A stretch of DNA of 64,000 nucleotides from Paenibacillus_AM sp052180255 (GCF_052180255.1 NZ_CP197466.1:1612001-1676000); one strand, 5' to 3'. Shown: positions 1 through 7,892, counted from the stretch's first letter. Numbers and translations: made by a program. The notes: generated by a model not told the origin, from the sequence alone.

Positions 1-200
1 TCGATGGCGGAGGAGATGACCATTGCAAAGAACAACCACTCAATGTTGAGAAGTTGATAACCTAGAATAACTAAGATAACAAAGAAACAAGAAACTAACG
101 CAATTTTTTGGATCGGAGCTACTGGCAGTTTACCAATTAAGTGAGGCACACCAATAACCATGATAATGAAAATTAATGCTGTAATAATCTGCATAACCAC
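1..200 (-). CDS. Small integral membrane protein, 3' end outside window
   Basis: The reverse strand reads an uninterrupted hydrophobic protein beginning MVMQIITALIFIIMVIG. It has at least two membrane spans (about residues 4-18 and 35-50) and then runs off the window edge. I chose the GTG at 200-198 because AGGAGG lies 8 nt upstream; an in-frame ATG two codons later (194-192) is the alternative. I do not recognise the family and assign no function. It is followed at a short distance by the peptidase gene on the same strand, so it may be the downstream member of one transcript. Confidence 0.55.
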   Translation of the reverse strand, partial: MVMQIITALIFIIMVIGVPHLIGKLPVAPIQKIALVSCFFVILVILGYQLLNIEWLFFAMVISSAI

Positions 201-248
201 GTACGACTCCTCCTTTCTGTCGTGAAAGCGTATCATATTTAGGGATAA

Positions 249-1625
249 TTATCCATTCATTTTTGATACATTCTCTAAATAATAACATACAGTCTCTAAT
301 CCTTTGGCAAAGTTGCCAAGATCAAAGTGTTCATTCGGAGCATGTAGGTTCTCATCCGGTAATCCAAAGCCCATTAGGACAACTGAAGCATGAAGTAAGC
401 GTGAGAATGACTCTACGATTGGAATCGATCCACCACCACGTACAAAAATAGCAGGTTTGCCATATGCTTTCTCGTACGCATCAGAAGCTGAACGCACAGC
501 AGGGTGATCAATTGGTGTCATATAAGGATTGCCACGTAAGACTTTCTTTACACGTACTGTAACGCCACTTGGGCAATGATTCTGTACATGACGCTCAACT
601 TTATCCAGAATGTCATCAGGTAATTGTGGTGGTACAAGACGACATGCGATTTTTGCAGATGCCTGGCACGGGACGATAGGTTTGATACCTTCGCCTTGGA
701 AGCCACCGGTAACTGATGTAATTTCAAGTGTTGGTCTTGCTGTTGTACGCTCAACAAAAGAATATCCCTCTTCACCATAAAGGGCAGATAATCCTAGACT
801 TTCGCGAACTTGATTTTCATCGACAGGCTGCATGCTGAAATTTAATCGTTCTTCTTCGCTAAAAGGCAGAATTCCCTCATAGAATCCCTCAACTGCAACA
901 CTGCCATCAGCAGCGTGCAAGGAGCTGAGAATTTCAGATAATGCATGAATCGCATTCGGTACACCACCGCCAAATAAACCGGAGTGAAGATCGCCATTGG
1001 CGCCTTGTACGTATATTTCTAACCCAGCCACTCCGCGAAGACCATATTCAATGGATGGCTGACCAGCAGTGATCATAGGTCCATCTGAGATTAGTACAAT
1101 ATCACAACTAAGCTTCTCTTTATTAGAGTCAAGGAATGGAGGTAAATGGGGAGAAGTAATTTCTTCCTCACCCTCGATACAGAATTTGATGTTCACTGGT
1201 AGCTTTCCATATGTATGTAACCAAGCTTCAACCGCTTTGACATGGATAAATAACTGTCCCTTGTCGTCTGTTGCACCACGTGCATAGATTTTTCCATCGC
1301 GTACTTCAGGCTCAAATGGCTGTGAGTTCCATAGTTCTAAAGGTTCTGCTGGTTGTACATCATAATGTCCATATACAAGAATGGTTGGCTTTCCTTCAGC
1401 ATGCATCCAGTCCGCATAAACAATGGGGTGACCAGCCGTTTCAACAATTTCCACATTCTCCATGCCTGCCGCGCGTAATGAATCAGCAGTCCACTTGGCA
1501 CACTCAAGCATATCTGACTTATGTGTAGTTAGGGCACTTACACTTGGAATACGTAAATATTGTTTGAGTTCTTCGAGATAACGTGACTCGTTCTCTTTAA
1601 AGTAAGATAAAATAGTAGCATCCAT
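249..1625 (-). CDS. M20 family dipeptidase/metallopeptidase
   Basis: This 458-residue protein is a zinc-dependent M20/M25/M40 exopeptidase of the cytosolic dipeptidase type, expected to cleave short peptides inside the cell. The metal and catalytic motifs are visible in order. YGHYDVQP supplies a zinc His and the Asp beside it (around residue 85-92), GATDDKGQ the bridging Asp, EGEEE the catalytic Glu and a zinc Glu (around 150), and a late H (LHAPNEH) the final ligand. Length and order match full-length family members, so the gene looks intact. The ATG at 1625 is preceded by AAAGGAGA. Substrate specificity cannot be read from sequence. Confidence 0.9.
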   Translation of the reverse strand: MDATILSYFKENESRYLEELKQYLRIPSVSALTTHKSDMLECAKWTADSLRAAGMENVEIVETAGHPIVYADWMHAEGKPTILVYGHYDVQPAEPLELWNSQPFEPEVRDGKIYARGATDDKGQLFIHVKAVEAWLHTYGKLPVNIKFCIEGEEEITSPHLPPFLDSNKEKLSCDIVLISDGPMITAGQPSIEYGLRGVAGLEIYVQGANGDLHSGLFGGGVPNAIHALSEILSSLHAADGSVAVEGFYEGILPFSEEERLNFSMQPVDENQVRESLGLSALYGEEGYSFVERTTARPTLEITSVTGGFQGEGIKPIVPCQASAKIACRLVPPQLPDDILDKVERHVQNHCPSGVTVRVKKVLRGNPYMTPIDHPAVRSASDAYEKAYGKPAIFVRGGGSIPIVESFSRLLHASVVLMGFGLPDENLHAPNEHFDLGNFAKGLETVCYYLENVSKMNG

Positions 1626-1796
1626 TTTTTCAATCTCCTTTAATCTTTCAAAATAAGCTATTCATCGACATTATACCGAACTTTGTAATATTCAACAATT
1701 TGTCAACCCGTATTTATTATGGCACTTGTTTCTTTATTTTGATGCAATTCTGGTTACACTACAGGTAATAAAGATCAAGTAACGGAGTGATTGAGA

Positions 1797-1961
1797 ATGA
1801 ATTGGGTGTACTGGGCAAAGCTGTACGATAGTAAATTCCAAGCTGGATGTTTAGCGAAGCGTATGGAGGAAGACTGGTGGATCTATGGTTATGAATGCCC
1901 AAGAGATGTACAAGTTTTTAAATCCAGAAAGGGCAGATTTGGGGTGCGTTACAGCAATTAA
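1797..1961 (+). CDS. Small basic/aromatic protein, 54 residues
   Basis: A short open frame begins ATG at 1797 with GGAG about 12 nt upstream and encodes a 54-residue protein rich in Trp, Tyr, Lys and Arg (starting MNWVYWAKLYDSK, ending KGRFGVRYSN). It fills the gap between the divergent peptidase gene and the tRNA cluster. Its composition is protein-like, with several aromatics and a Cys pair (residues 18 and 34), and is unlike random translation. I do not recognise the family. The small size means it would be missed by length-filtered gene finding. Confidence 0.5.
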   Translation: MNWVYWAKLYDSKFQAGCLAKRMEEDWWIYGYECPRDVQVFKSRKGRFGVRYSN

Positions 1962-1981
1962 GGTTTCTTTAAAAATATGAC

Positions 1982-2011
1982 TTGACTCAGACAATGGATA
2001 TCTGTTATATT
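1982..2011 (+). promoter_or_regulatory. Promoter of the tRNA cluster
   Basis: TTGACT (1982-1987) and TATATT (2006-2011) are separated by 18 bp, or TTATAT with 17 bp. The site lies 30 bp before the first tRNA, the normal distance for a stable-RNA sigma-A promoter. Confidence 0.6.
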
Positions 2012-2040
2012 ATTACTTGTCGCTAAGTTAGCGGTAACGT

Positions 2041-2117
2041 CGCGGGGTGGAGCAGCTCGGTAGCTCGTCGGGCTCATAACCCGAAGGCCGCAGGTTCAAA
2101 TCCTGCCCCCGCAACCA
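2041..2117 (+). tRNA. tRNA-fMet (CAT), initiator
   Basis: This is a 77-nt cloverleaf with encoded CCA. The acceptor has the initiator-specific C1-A72 mismatch. The anticodon stem carries three consecutive G-C pairs (TCGGG/CCCGA) around loop CTCATAA, so this is the initiator rather than elongator Met tRNA. Confidence 0.93.
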
Positions 2118-2153
2118 AATATTTTATATGCTTTATCCAAAGCCTATTATTGA

Positions 2154-2230
2154 GGGCCTATAGCTCAGTTGGTTAGAGCGGTCGGCTCATAACCGATTGG
2201 TCGGGGGTTCGAGTCCCTCTGGGCCCACCA
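2154..2230 (+). tRNA. tRNA-Ile (CAT, lysidine type), possibly elongator Met
   Basis: This is a 77-nt cloverleaf with encoded CCA, acceptor GGGCCTA/TGGGCCC and anticodon loop CTCATAA (CAT). The acceptor stem resembles Bacillales tRNA-Ile, and GGCTCATAACC is the arm seen in tRNA-Ile2, whose C34 is modified to lysidine by TilS. Elongator Met cannot be excluded by eye. Confidence 0.8.
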
Positions 2231-2309
2231 AAGAAACCTTAAGGTTTCGAGGAACTTATTTTCATTACATAGGTTAATCTATGAATCTAGTATCATTTAA
2301 AAATAATGC

Positions 2310-2338
2310 TTGATTTAATAAAGATTTCGCGATATAAT
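2310..2338 (+). promoter_or_regulatory. Promoter of tRNA-Leu
   Basis: TTGATT (2310-2315), a 17-bp spacer and a perfect TATAAT (2333-2338) lie 37 bp before tRNA-Leu. The tRNA that hosts the integrated element therefore keeps its own promoter. Confidence 0.7.
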
Positions 2339-2375
2339 AGTGTTCGTTAATCTTTACTAACTAGATTCAACTTAA

Positions 2376-2461
2376 GCCGGGGTGGCGGAACTGGCAGACG
2401 CACAGGACTTAAAATCCTGCGGTAGGTGACTACCGTACCGGTTCGATTCCGGTCCTCGGCA
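2376..2461 (+). tRNA. tRNA-Leu (TAA), integration site of the element
   Basis: This is an 86-nt class II tRNA with a long variable arm, acceptor GCCGGGG/CCTCGGC and anticodon loop CTTAAAA (TAA, reading UUA). CCA is not encoded. The gene is complete, but everything from position 2404 onward belongs to the 61-bp att repeat, so its 3' part was supplied by the integrated element. The original 3' part, still followed by the native terminator, sits at 15767-15827. Confidence 0.93.
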
Positions 2462-2464
2462 TAC
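2404..2464 (+). repeat. attL, 61-bp direct repeat copy 1
   Basis: Identical to 15767-15827. It covers the anticodon arm, variable arm, T arm and 3' acceptor of tRNA-Leu plus three bases beyond it. Recombination between the two copies would excise the element and leave one intact tRNA gene with its own terminator. Confidence 0.93.
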
Positions 2465-2522
2465 CGTACTAAAACCGCGTAGTATCAAGGGTTTTCGGCG
2501 TTTTACCCTCGGTCATAATCGT

Positions 2523-2553
2523 GGCGAATAACGTAAAATGAACGCTAGGTCCT
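2523..2553 (+). repeat. Subterminal repeat, left copy (candidate integrase arm site)
   Basis: A 31-bp sequence starting GGCGAA and ending AGGTCCT, with AAATGAACG in the middle, recurs in the same orientation at 15665-15695 with about four differences. Each copy lies 58-71 bp inside its att site, where tyrosine integrases bind arm-type sites. Function is inferred from position only. Confidence 0.5.
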
Positions 2554-2643
2554 GTGCGGTTGCAAAAAGGTAGATTTGCGCTACACAGGATTTTTTAATA
2601 ACGTATCTCACCGTTCGAAATTGAATCGGGGAGGTACGTTATT

Positions 2644-3585
2644 TTGGTTAGAGTACGAAAAGTAATCGAAGATGAACGCGTGACGTGGGCGGATGCGCTT
2701 GACGGGTTTCTAACTTGGAAGACCGCGGAAGGAATCAGCGAACAGACGTACGAGGACTACGATAAATGCGTGCGGTTATTTATCCGCAGGTTTCCCAACG
2801 CGTGGGATTCTGTCGAGTGTCTTTCGGAATCGCTCCTTGCGCATTTGTCGGACGAGATTAAGCCGGCGACGTTTAATAATCGGTTGGTCTATTTGCGCAC
2901 GTTCCTTAATTGGTGCGTAGAGAAGCGGATCATCGAAAGTAATCCGATAAAGAACATTAAGAAGCGGAAGGACGAAGGGCGCGTCGTCAACTTGGACATT
3001 AGCGTAATACAACAGTTACTCGCACTGCCCAATCAAAAGACTTTTGTAGGCTTACGGGATTATACGCTCATCCTAATGACGCTCGATAACGGAATTCGTC
3101 CGAAGGAGGCGATGTCTCTCTTACCGATGGATTTCAGTCTGGCCGCATCTGAGGTTAGAATTCCGGCATCGAAGGCAAAAACGCGCGTGTCACGGACGCT
3201 TCCACTTTCAGAACCGACGGTGAAAAGTCTTAAGCGCCTACTTGCGGCTAGACCACCGGAATGGGGCAGCGATGTTCCGATATTCTGCTCGTATGAGGGG
3301 AATCAAATGACTCGACATACGTGGGGCGACCGTATGGAGATATATTGTAAGCAGTTAGGCACACGGTTACGGCCGTACGATTTGCGGCACGTTTTTTCGT
3401 TGCAGTTTATCAGAAATGGTGCGAACGCGTTTACGTTGCAGAAAGCGCTAGGACACTCAAATCTCGCGATGACACAGCGGTATGTGGCGTTGATCGAAAG
3501 TGATATAAAGGAAGAGCATGCGAAGGCAACGCCGTTATTAACGTTGCTTCCGGAAAAGAAGAGAATAAAAAACTTGGACAAATAG
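2644..3585 (+). CDS. int: Tyrosine recombinase (integrase) of the element
   Basis: This 313-residue phage-type integrase is expected to recombine attP and attB at tRNA-Leu. An N-terminal SAM-like core-binding domain spans about residues 12-100 and a catalytic domain about 120-290. Visible active-site residues are Arg152 (GIRPKEA), Arg248 (YDLRH), His271 (ALGHS) and nucleophile Tyr280 (TQRYV). The usual first His of the HxxR box is Tyr245, a variation found in some active integrases. The start is TTG at 2644, with GGGGAGG 9 nt upstream. The gene lies 180 bp inside attL and no convincing promoter is seen immediately before it. A terminator follows, so expression may come from the outward promoter at the other end after circularisation. 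Confidence 0.9.
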   Translation: MVRVRKVIEDERVTWADALDGFLTWKTAEGISEQTYEDYDKCVRLFIRRFPNAWDSVECLSESLLAHLSDEIKPATFNNRLVYLRTFLNWCVEKRIIESNPIKNIKKRKDEGRVVNLDISVIQQLLALPNQKTFVGLRDYTLILMTLDNGIRPKEAMSLLPMDFSLAASEVRIPASKAKTRVSRTLPLSEPTVKSLKRLLAARPPEWGSDVPIFCSYEGNQMTRHTWGDRMEIYCKQLGTRLRPYDLRHVFSLQFIRNGANAFTLQKALGHSNLAMTQRYVALIESDIKEEHAKATPLLTLLPEKKRIKNLDK

Positions 3586-3588
3586 TAT

Positions 3589-3643
3589 AACGCCACTCGA
3601 ACGTTAGGATACGAACTCCTTACGCGCGGGTAGCGTTTTTTTC
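3589..3643 (+). terminator. Terminator after integrase
   Basis: AACGCCACTCG and CGGGTAGCGTT form a long imperfect stem followed by a run of seven T. It lies between the convergent integrase and the membrane-protein gene and may stop both. Confidence 0.6.
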
Positions 3644-3645
3644 GT

Positions 3646-3978
3646 TTATATGCTGACTTCCTCGGATTCCACCGCTCTACCACTCATCCAACAGAGAACG
3701 AATGCAACGGCCGCACAAATTCCCAACCACAAATTTAGTAACATAGCCGCTCCGATTGCGACCATGGCTGCCGTAAAAAATAGATTTCTTGATACGTGCG
3801 GCATCTTGAACGCGAATGCACTCGCCACGAGAAAAAGCATAGAGATAAGCATTGTTAATATCCCGGCGTATGCTCCCGCCGTGCTGCTCCCAATAGAGGC
3901 TCCTAGAAAATAAAGTAATCCGTATATCCCAATAACTACAGTAAAAACCAATCCGATGATCCCCGTTGCTACTCGCAT
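3646..3978 (-). CDS. Small four-helix membrane protein
   Basis: This 110-residue very hydrophobic protein has about four predicted membrane spans (near residues 5-25, 35-56, 66-82 and 84-98) and a short acidic tail (SGRAVESEEVSI). It is convergent with the integrase and lies downstream of the repressor gene on the same strand. Prophages often express such genes in the lysogenic state, sometimes for superinfection immunity, but that role here is only inferred from position. The ATG at 3978 is preceded by GGAGGTAATT. The family is not recognised. Confidence 0.6.
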   Translation of the reverse strand: MRVATGIIGLVFTVVIGIYGLLYFLGASIGSSTAGAYAGILTMLISMLFLVASAFAFKMPHVSRNLFFTAAMVAIGAAMLLNLWLGICAAVAFVLCWMSGRAVESEEVSI

Positions 3979-4198
3979 ACAATTACCTCCGTATTATCGT
4001 TTCCCTATTCCTTCGACAATATGGACGGATTCCCCTTGTTTTTACCGTTAAATTCGCGGGGATTTAGGCGGTCTAACAACGTACTTGCACATTTGTATCA
4101 GCGGAATGGCTATGCGCTAATTCTCCGTGATTTGCGCGGTGAAATTACGTAATAGACAGCGTAAGTCATTCGCGTATTTCCGTCGATTTCCGCGCGAA

Positions 4199-4420
4199 TT
4201 AATTTTTGTTGTCCTCTTCAAATTGCAAAAGTACCGATATGTCCGTAATTCCTAACGCGTGTGCAATCTTTTCAAGCATTTCCAAATTTACCTCCTGACG
4301 GTCAGTGCTACTTAGTTTCGATATTCTAGCCTGCGCAATCCCCGTAAGTTTTGACAAATCCATTTGTGTCATACCTCTTTCTTTTAGTACCTCTTTAATT
4401 TTAACTTTTATTTTCAACAT
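4199..4420 (-). CDS. Xre/Cro-CI family repressor-like protein
   Basis: This 73-residue protein is almost entirely a helix-turn-helix domain (MTQMDLSKLTGIAQARISKLS, then LEMLEKIAHALGITDISVLL). It has no oligomerisation or peptidase domain. It reads away from a divergent promoter overlapped by two 22-bp tandem repeats, the layout of a lysogeny switch, so it is the likely repressor of the rightward genes and of itself. AGGGGTGA precedes the ATG. DNA target and any inducing signal are not shown by sequence. Confidence 0.82.
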   Translation of the reverse strand: MLKIKVKIKEVLKERGMTQMDLSKLTGIAQARISKLSSTDRQEVNLEMLEKIAHALGITDISVLLQFEEDNKN

Positions 4421-4433
4421 AAAAAATCACCCC

Positions 4434-4462
4434 TTGACATAATATGACCCTAAGCGTATATT
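4434..4462 (+). promoter_or_regulatory. Early rightward promoter of the element
   Basis: A perfect TTGACA (4434-4439), exactly 17 bp, then TATATT (4457-4462). It drives the sigma-like gene and probably the whole rightward operon. The first operator repeat (4442-4463) covers the spacer and -10 box. Confidence 0.75.
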
Positions 4463-4488
4463 ATAAATATGACCATAAGCGTATATTA
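4442..4488. promoter_or_regulatory. Tandem operator repeats
   Basis: Two 22-bp direct repeats (4442-4463 and 4467-4488) differ at one base and share the core ATATGACC followed by TAAGCGTATATTA. They start 25 bp apart and overlap the early promoter. They are the natural target of the Xre protein encoded next door. Confidence 0.7.
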
Positions 4489-4567
4489 AAATAAATATAC
4501 CACTAATTTACGGGAAAGTATACACTTTTCTGCTAGTTTCTTACTGTCAAAAAGGGGGTTGCGTCTA

Positions 4568-5209
4568 ATGAATTTTGAATTATTAAACAAATACGCGATT
4601 GAGTACGTAGCATGCCGAAACAATGATACTTTCGCCCCTCTTTATAATGAGGCCATGTGTCTGTTTCAAGTGAGTAATCGATACAAATTGAGAAGCTTAG
4701 GTTGTGGTGATGGGTTTGACGCGGATTCAATATTCAATGATGTAATCCTCTCATTGGCACAACGCGATGACATACAAGAATTTGGGAGAATGCTCGCGGT
4801 TTCACTACGTAAGGCACGGCTGTCATTTGCTAGGAAAGAAGGACGGAGGCGGAAACGTGTAAGCTTCTCGTTGGACGAGCCGTTAGACGTTGAAGGACGT
4901 CTATTCTGCGTGCCAATAGTTGACGATAATCCAATACACAAAAAGAAAGAGGCGGAACAATGTGAATTGCTTCAATTCATTATCAAGAAATCAGGGGATG
5001 AGGTGGCGCAGGCAATAGAGGAAGCCAACAAAACACTCACGACTAGGTTTTCTGTGAATGCGATTTGCGGAATGATCGGTGTTCACCATATGACGGGAGA
5101 GCGCGCGCTGAAACGTTTGGCTCGATACTATGACGTTAATATACACGGAGACATAACGGACTACCTACCGGATGGTGTACGAGTTGCTCGAAAATATCTA
5201 TCGGCATAA
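4568..5209 (+). CDS. Sigma-70-like regulatory protein of the element
   Basis: This 213-residue protein is the first gene of the rightward operon. The N-terminal half (FDADSIFNDVILSLAQRDD, then RKARLSFARKEGRRRK and SLDEPLD) resembles sigma-70 region 2 and its basic linker. The C-terminal part (FSVNAICGMIGVHHMTGERALKRLARYY) reads as a region-4-type helix-turn-helix. The resemblance is by pattern only. If correct, it may redirect host RNA polymerase to element or helper-phage promoters. I chose ATG 4568 because the AAGGGGG sequence at 4552-4558 leaves about 9 nt; a TTG three codons earlier has no spacing. Confidence 0.5.
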   Translation: MNFELLNKYAIEYVACRNNDTFAPLYNEAMCLFQVSNRYKLRSLGCGDGFDADSIFNDVILSLAQRDDIQEFGRMLAVSLRKARLSFARKEGRRRKRVSFSLDEPLDVEGRLFCVPIVDDNPIHKKKEAEQCELLQFIIKKSGDEVAQAIEEANKTLTTRFSVNAICGMIGVHHMTGERALKRLARYYDVNIHGDITDYLPDGVRVARKYLSA

Positions 5210-5212
5210 TAC

Positions 5213-5738
5213 CGCCCGAAGAGTTTGCAGCACAAGTGGACGAAACGGAAATTAGACGGTTAGAAGAGGTGTAACGCAATTACAACGTTTCCGTTAAGGT
5301 GTCCCGATTTCGCGGTTTCCATGGGGAATTAAAAATGTACGAATAAAGTGTGCGAAATCGATTCGGTCGGCAACGTATTAGGTATACGAACGAAGGCGTA
5401 GATTATCCGTGCCTTTGATCCACGAACTATTACGTTAGTTCCCGTAGTGTTAAAACACGGCGCGAACATGCGATATATAACGGGAGTCGTAACGACTCTT
5501 TCGCTACGGCTTCGCCTTGCGTCTGGTCCGGACAAGCCGTCCCAGAGCATATCCTTATCCGCGTGATTTTTAATATACAAAATATAATCGCAGGTTAATA
5601 GATATTCCATGCGCCATGCTTTTTGGCGGATGGGGCAAGGAGTGAAGCGACGCGGCAGGTTATTAGGTTACGTTACTATTTAATTTTTACCGCGATATAT
5701 TAACGGTATTATCTAAAGAGAAGAGAGACAGACACGTT
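5213..5738. other. Gene-poor structured region
   Basis: About 520 bp hold no gene I can support. Visible structure includes the perfect hairpin GAGTCG-TAA-CGACTC (5484-5498) and a second stem CATgcGCCA/TGGCggATG (about 5609-5633). A 22-codon stretch reading PPEEFAAQVDETEIRRLEEV ends at 5274 without a normal start and may be a gene remnant. A small RNA or an origin are possible. Confidence 0.4.
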
Positions 5739-5739
5739 G

Positions 5740-5785
5740 AAAAACGCCGATATCCCTTGTGGCTCTAGGCATTGACGGCGTTTTT
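5740..5785 (+). terminator. Terminator or attenuator in the rep leader
   Basis: AAAAACGCCG and CGGCGTTTTT form a perfect 10-bp stem with a 26-nt loop ending in T5, 74 bp before the replication-like gene. It is symmetrical and could act in both directions. Confidence 0.65.
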
Positions 5786-5788
5786 ACG

Positions 5789-5841
5789 TGTTCCCGAAAG
5801 GCAACCTATATTGTTAGTTTTGTTCCCGAAAGGCAACCTAT
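5789..5841 (+). repeat. 21-bp direct repeats upstream of rep-like gene
   Basis: Two identical 21-bp copies (5789-5809 and 5821-5841) containing TTCCCGAAAGGCAACC start exactly 32 bp apart, about three helical turns. They sit between a terminator hairpin and the ribosome binding site. Operator, iteron or leader-RNA element are all possible. Confidence 0.6.
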
Positions 5842-5858
5842 TTTTAGGAGGGGTTCGA

Positions 5859-6788
5859 ATGAGTGTAGAACGCTCGAGAGAATGGAAGGGAATGGCTCCA
5901 AGACAGAAGGCTAGAGTATTTGACGCAATGAAAAACGCGAGAGTGGTCAACGGTGCTATTATCGCCCTTGACGGTGTTGACGTTTCGCACCGTCTAAAAC
6001 TGGAACCTCGCAAAACGGAATCACAAAAGAGATACGCTAGGAACCTGAGCGTAATGGGAAGATTCGCGGAGGAGAACGGAGGATTCGTATCCGCCTTGTA
6101 TGAACCGTGCGTGACGACGATGGAGCGATTTCCGTCACTTTCACAATCGGACATAGCGCGGCTAATGTTTATCGCAACTTACACCGGATATGATGACGGG
6201 CGTATACGACATGATAACGGCATCGCTCTAACGCGGGATACGTTGACGAAATTAATAGGAATAAGCCGCGCTCGGTTTTCGGAGTTCTATCGGCGACTAC
6301 TGGCAGAGGATGTATTGCGCGAGGAGGACGGTGCTATTCTAGTTAATCCAACCGTTTTTCAACGCGGCGAGTCGAGCGAAGAAATCGCTGACCTCCAACG
6401 TATACGTCTCTATCGTCAGACTATACGCGGACTGTACGAGGAGTACGGCAAGGGGCGGGACGTTAAACAATTGGCGATAGTGTTTTTGGTGATCCCGTTT
6501 CTTCATTTTAATACGAATATCGTCTGCTATAATCCGCGGGAGTACTATTACGATAACATTTCGCCACTAACGGTCGATAAACTGGCCGCGCTTCTCCATT
6601 ACGCAGACTCCGCGAAGCTCAAACGCGCTATGAACGGCGTTAAATTGGGCGGTCAACCTGTCTTTGTATTTGTAGAGGATGTTCACGACAAGCGCAAACG
6701 TCGTATTGTAGTTAATCCGCGCGTTGTATTCGCCGGTAACGCGGAGGGTTTAGAGCAAGTGCGGGCTTTGAGCGTCCTATTCAATTGA
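5859..6788 (+). CDS. RepL-like replication/regulatory protein
   Basis: This 309-residue protein has a winged-helix core near residues 115-170 (LTRDTLTKLIGISRARFSEFYRRLLAEDVLREEDG) followed by VNPTVFQRGE. That order resembles RepL-type plasmid initiators of Firmicutes. The flanking parts are not recognised. I chose ATG 5859, with TAGGAGGGG just upstream, over an upstream TTG without a site. Twin 21-bp repeats and a terminator hairpin precede it. A transcription regulator is the main alternative to an initiator. Confidence 0.5.
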   Translation: MSVERSREWKGMAPRQKARVFDAMKNARVVNGAIIALDGVDVSHRLKLEPRKTESQKRYARNLSVMGRFAEENGGFVSALYEPCVTTMERFPSLSQSDIARLMFIATYTGYDDGRIRHDNGIALTRDTLTKLIGISRARFSEFYRRLLAEDVLREEDGAILVNPTVFQRGESSEEIADLQRIRLYRQTIRGLYEEYGKGRDVKQLAIVFLVIPFLHFNTNIVCYNPREYYYDNISPLTVDKLAALLHYADSAKLKRAMNGVKLGGQPVFVFVEDVHDKRKRRIVVNPRVVFAGNAEGLEQVRALSVLFN

Positions 6789-6839
6789 TATATCGTAAGG
6801 ACTAACGTAGATAAGAACGAAATCTAGGGGGAATTTCGT

Positions 6840-7784
6840 ATGATCGTTCAATTAGCTGATCCGCCAATTACTGCCGAGGTTGTGTACGATCGTTTTCGAT
6901 CTCACTTTGAATCAATCAGTACCACGGAATTACTAGCGGCGGCTCGATCCTCGCTGCCTAATACCAAGAAAGAGTATTATCAAGAAAATGCAAAAACATC
7001 GATTGACGACCGAAAGCGAATAGTGGAGGAAGTGGTTCCTCTTACATATCGGTACTTTGATGAGCGTCAGCCGGACGGGTATGTTAAGAAGCGACCGAGG
7101 GCGTTATGCTTTCCGACATTTAATGAATATCAAGCGCTTGAATTGCTAACGGACTATATTATTGCGGATGACTTGAAAGCGGGATTGACGCTTAAAGACC
7201 GTTTTCGTGAAGAGATGGACGAGAATTGTTTCGAATATCCTCCGTTAGGAAGTGGAGCGCGGGCATATCAAGAATTAGAAATGAACTTTCTTACCCCGAA
7301 GCTATTAGCAAATCGTAAAGTATGCGAAGTGTGCCGAAGTTACTTTATCGATACGAGTCGGGCAAATAACGCTAAACGGTGCAGTAAGCGTTGCATGCGA
7401 TGGGCGGAAATGTTGCGGAAGAGAAAAAGTCGTAACGATGAGGATTCACGTAGACTTCGTGACCGTGAGCGCCAGCAATATGAATATCCGTTTTATAGTC
7501 CGTACGAACTCGAACATATTAACAAGTTTCCCGAAGCTTGTTATTCTGAGGATTCAATAAACCGAAAAGTGCAACAACAAAAGCGAGGAGGACGAAAGAA
7601 GCCGCAGGATGTTACTATGGACACCGCGAATGTTAGCGGACATTTCAAACCGTACAATCCGAGTATAGTTGGAGAGAGTGGACAAATGATAGTTAAGCAA
7701 AGAAGGCCGGAAGTAATTAAGCGCTATTTACGTATGAAGTACGGCACAAAGAAAGATACCCCGGACATCCGTACATATAGTTGA
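6840..7784 (+). CDS. Zinc-finger protein, CxxC...CxxxC type
   Basis: This 314-residue protein carries a treble-clef-like cluster near residues 162-190: CEVC, then DTSRANNAKRCSKRC, then a basic helix. The pattern resembles the C-terminal zinc module of CGNR/ABATE-type proteins, which bind nucleic acid. The N-terminal 150 residues and the basic C-terminus (KRGGRKK) are not recognised. AGGGGGAA precedes the ATG. The gene follows the RepL-like gene by 51 bp in the same direction, so it probably belongs to the replication/regulation module. Confidence 0.6.
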   Translation: MIVQLADPPITAEVVYDRFRSHFESISTTELLAAARSSLPNTKKEYYQENAKTSIDDRKRIVEEVVPLTYRYFDERQPDGYVKKRPRALCFPTFNEYQALELLTDYIIADDLKAGLTLKDRFREEMDENCFEYPPLGSGARAYQELEMNFLTPKLLANRKVCEVCRSYFIDTSRANNAKRCSKRCMRWAEMLRKRKSRNDEDSRRLRDRERQQYEYPFYSPYELEHINKFPEACYSEDSINRKVQQQKRGGRKKPQDVTMDTANVSGHFKPYNPSIVGESGQMIVKQRRPEVIKRYLRMKYGTKKDTPDIRTYS

Positions 7785-7892
7785 GAAGGGGGAACGTCAG
7801 TTCTGCGTGAGCGCCTATACGCGGAAATCGTTTCTTATTTTTTTGTGGTGTAAACCGATAAAAAGGAAAAATAGATAAAGGAGGGTAATAAA

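Noticed and set aside
5329..5610. 93-codon minus-strand frame in the element
   Set aside because: No ribosome binding site, no protein-like pattern, and it covers hairpins; treated as non-coding.
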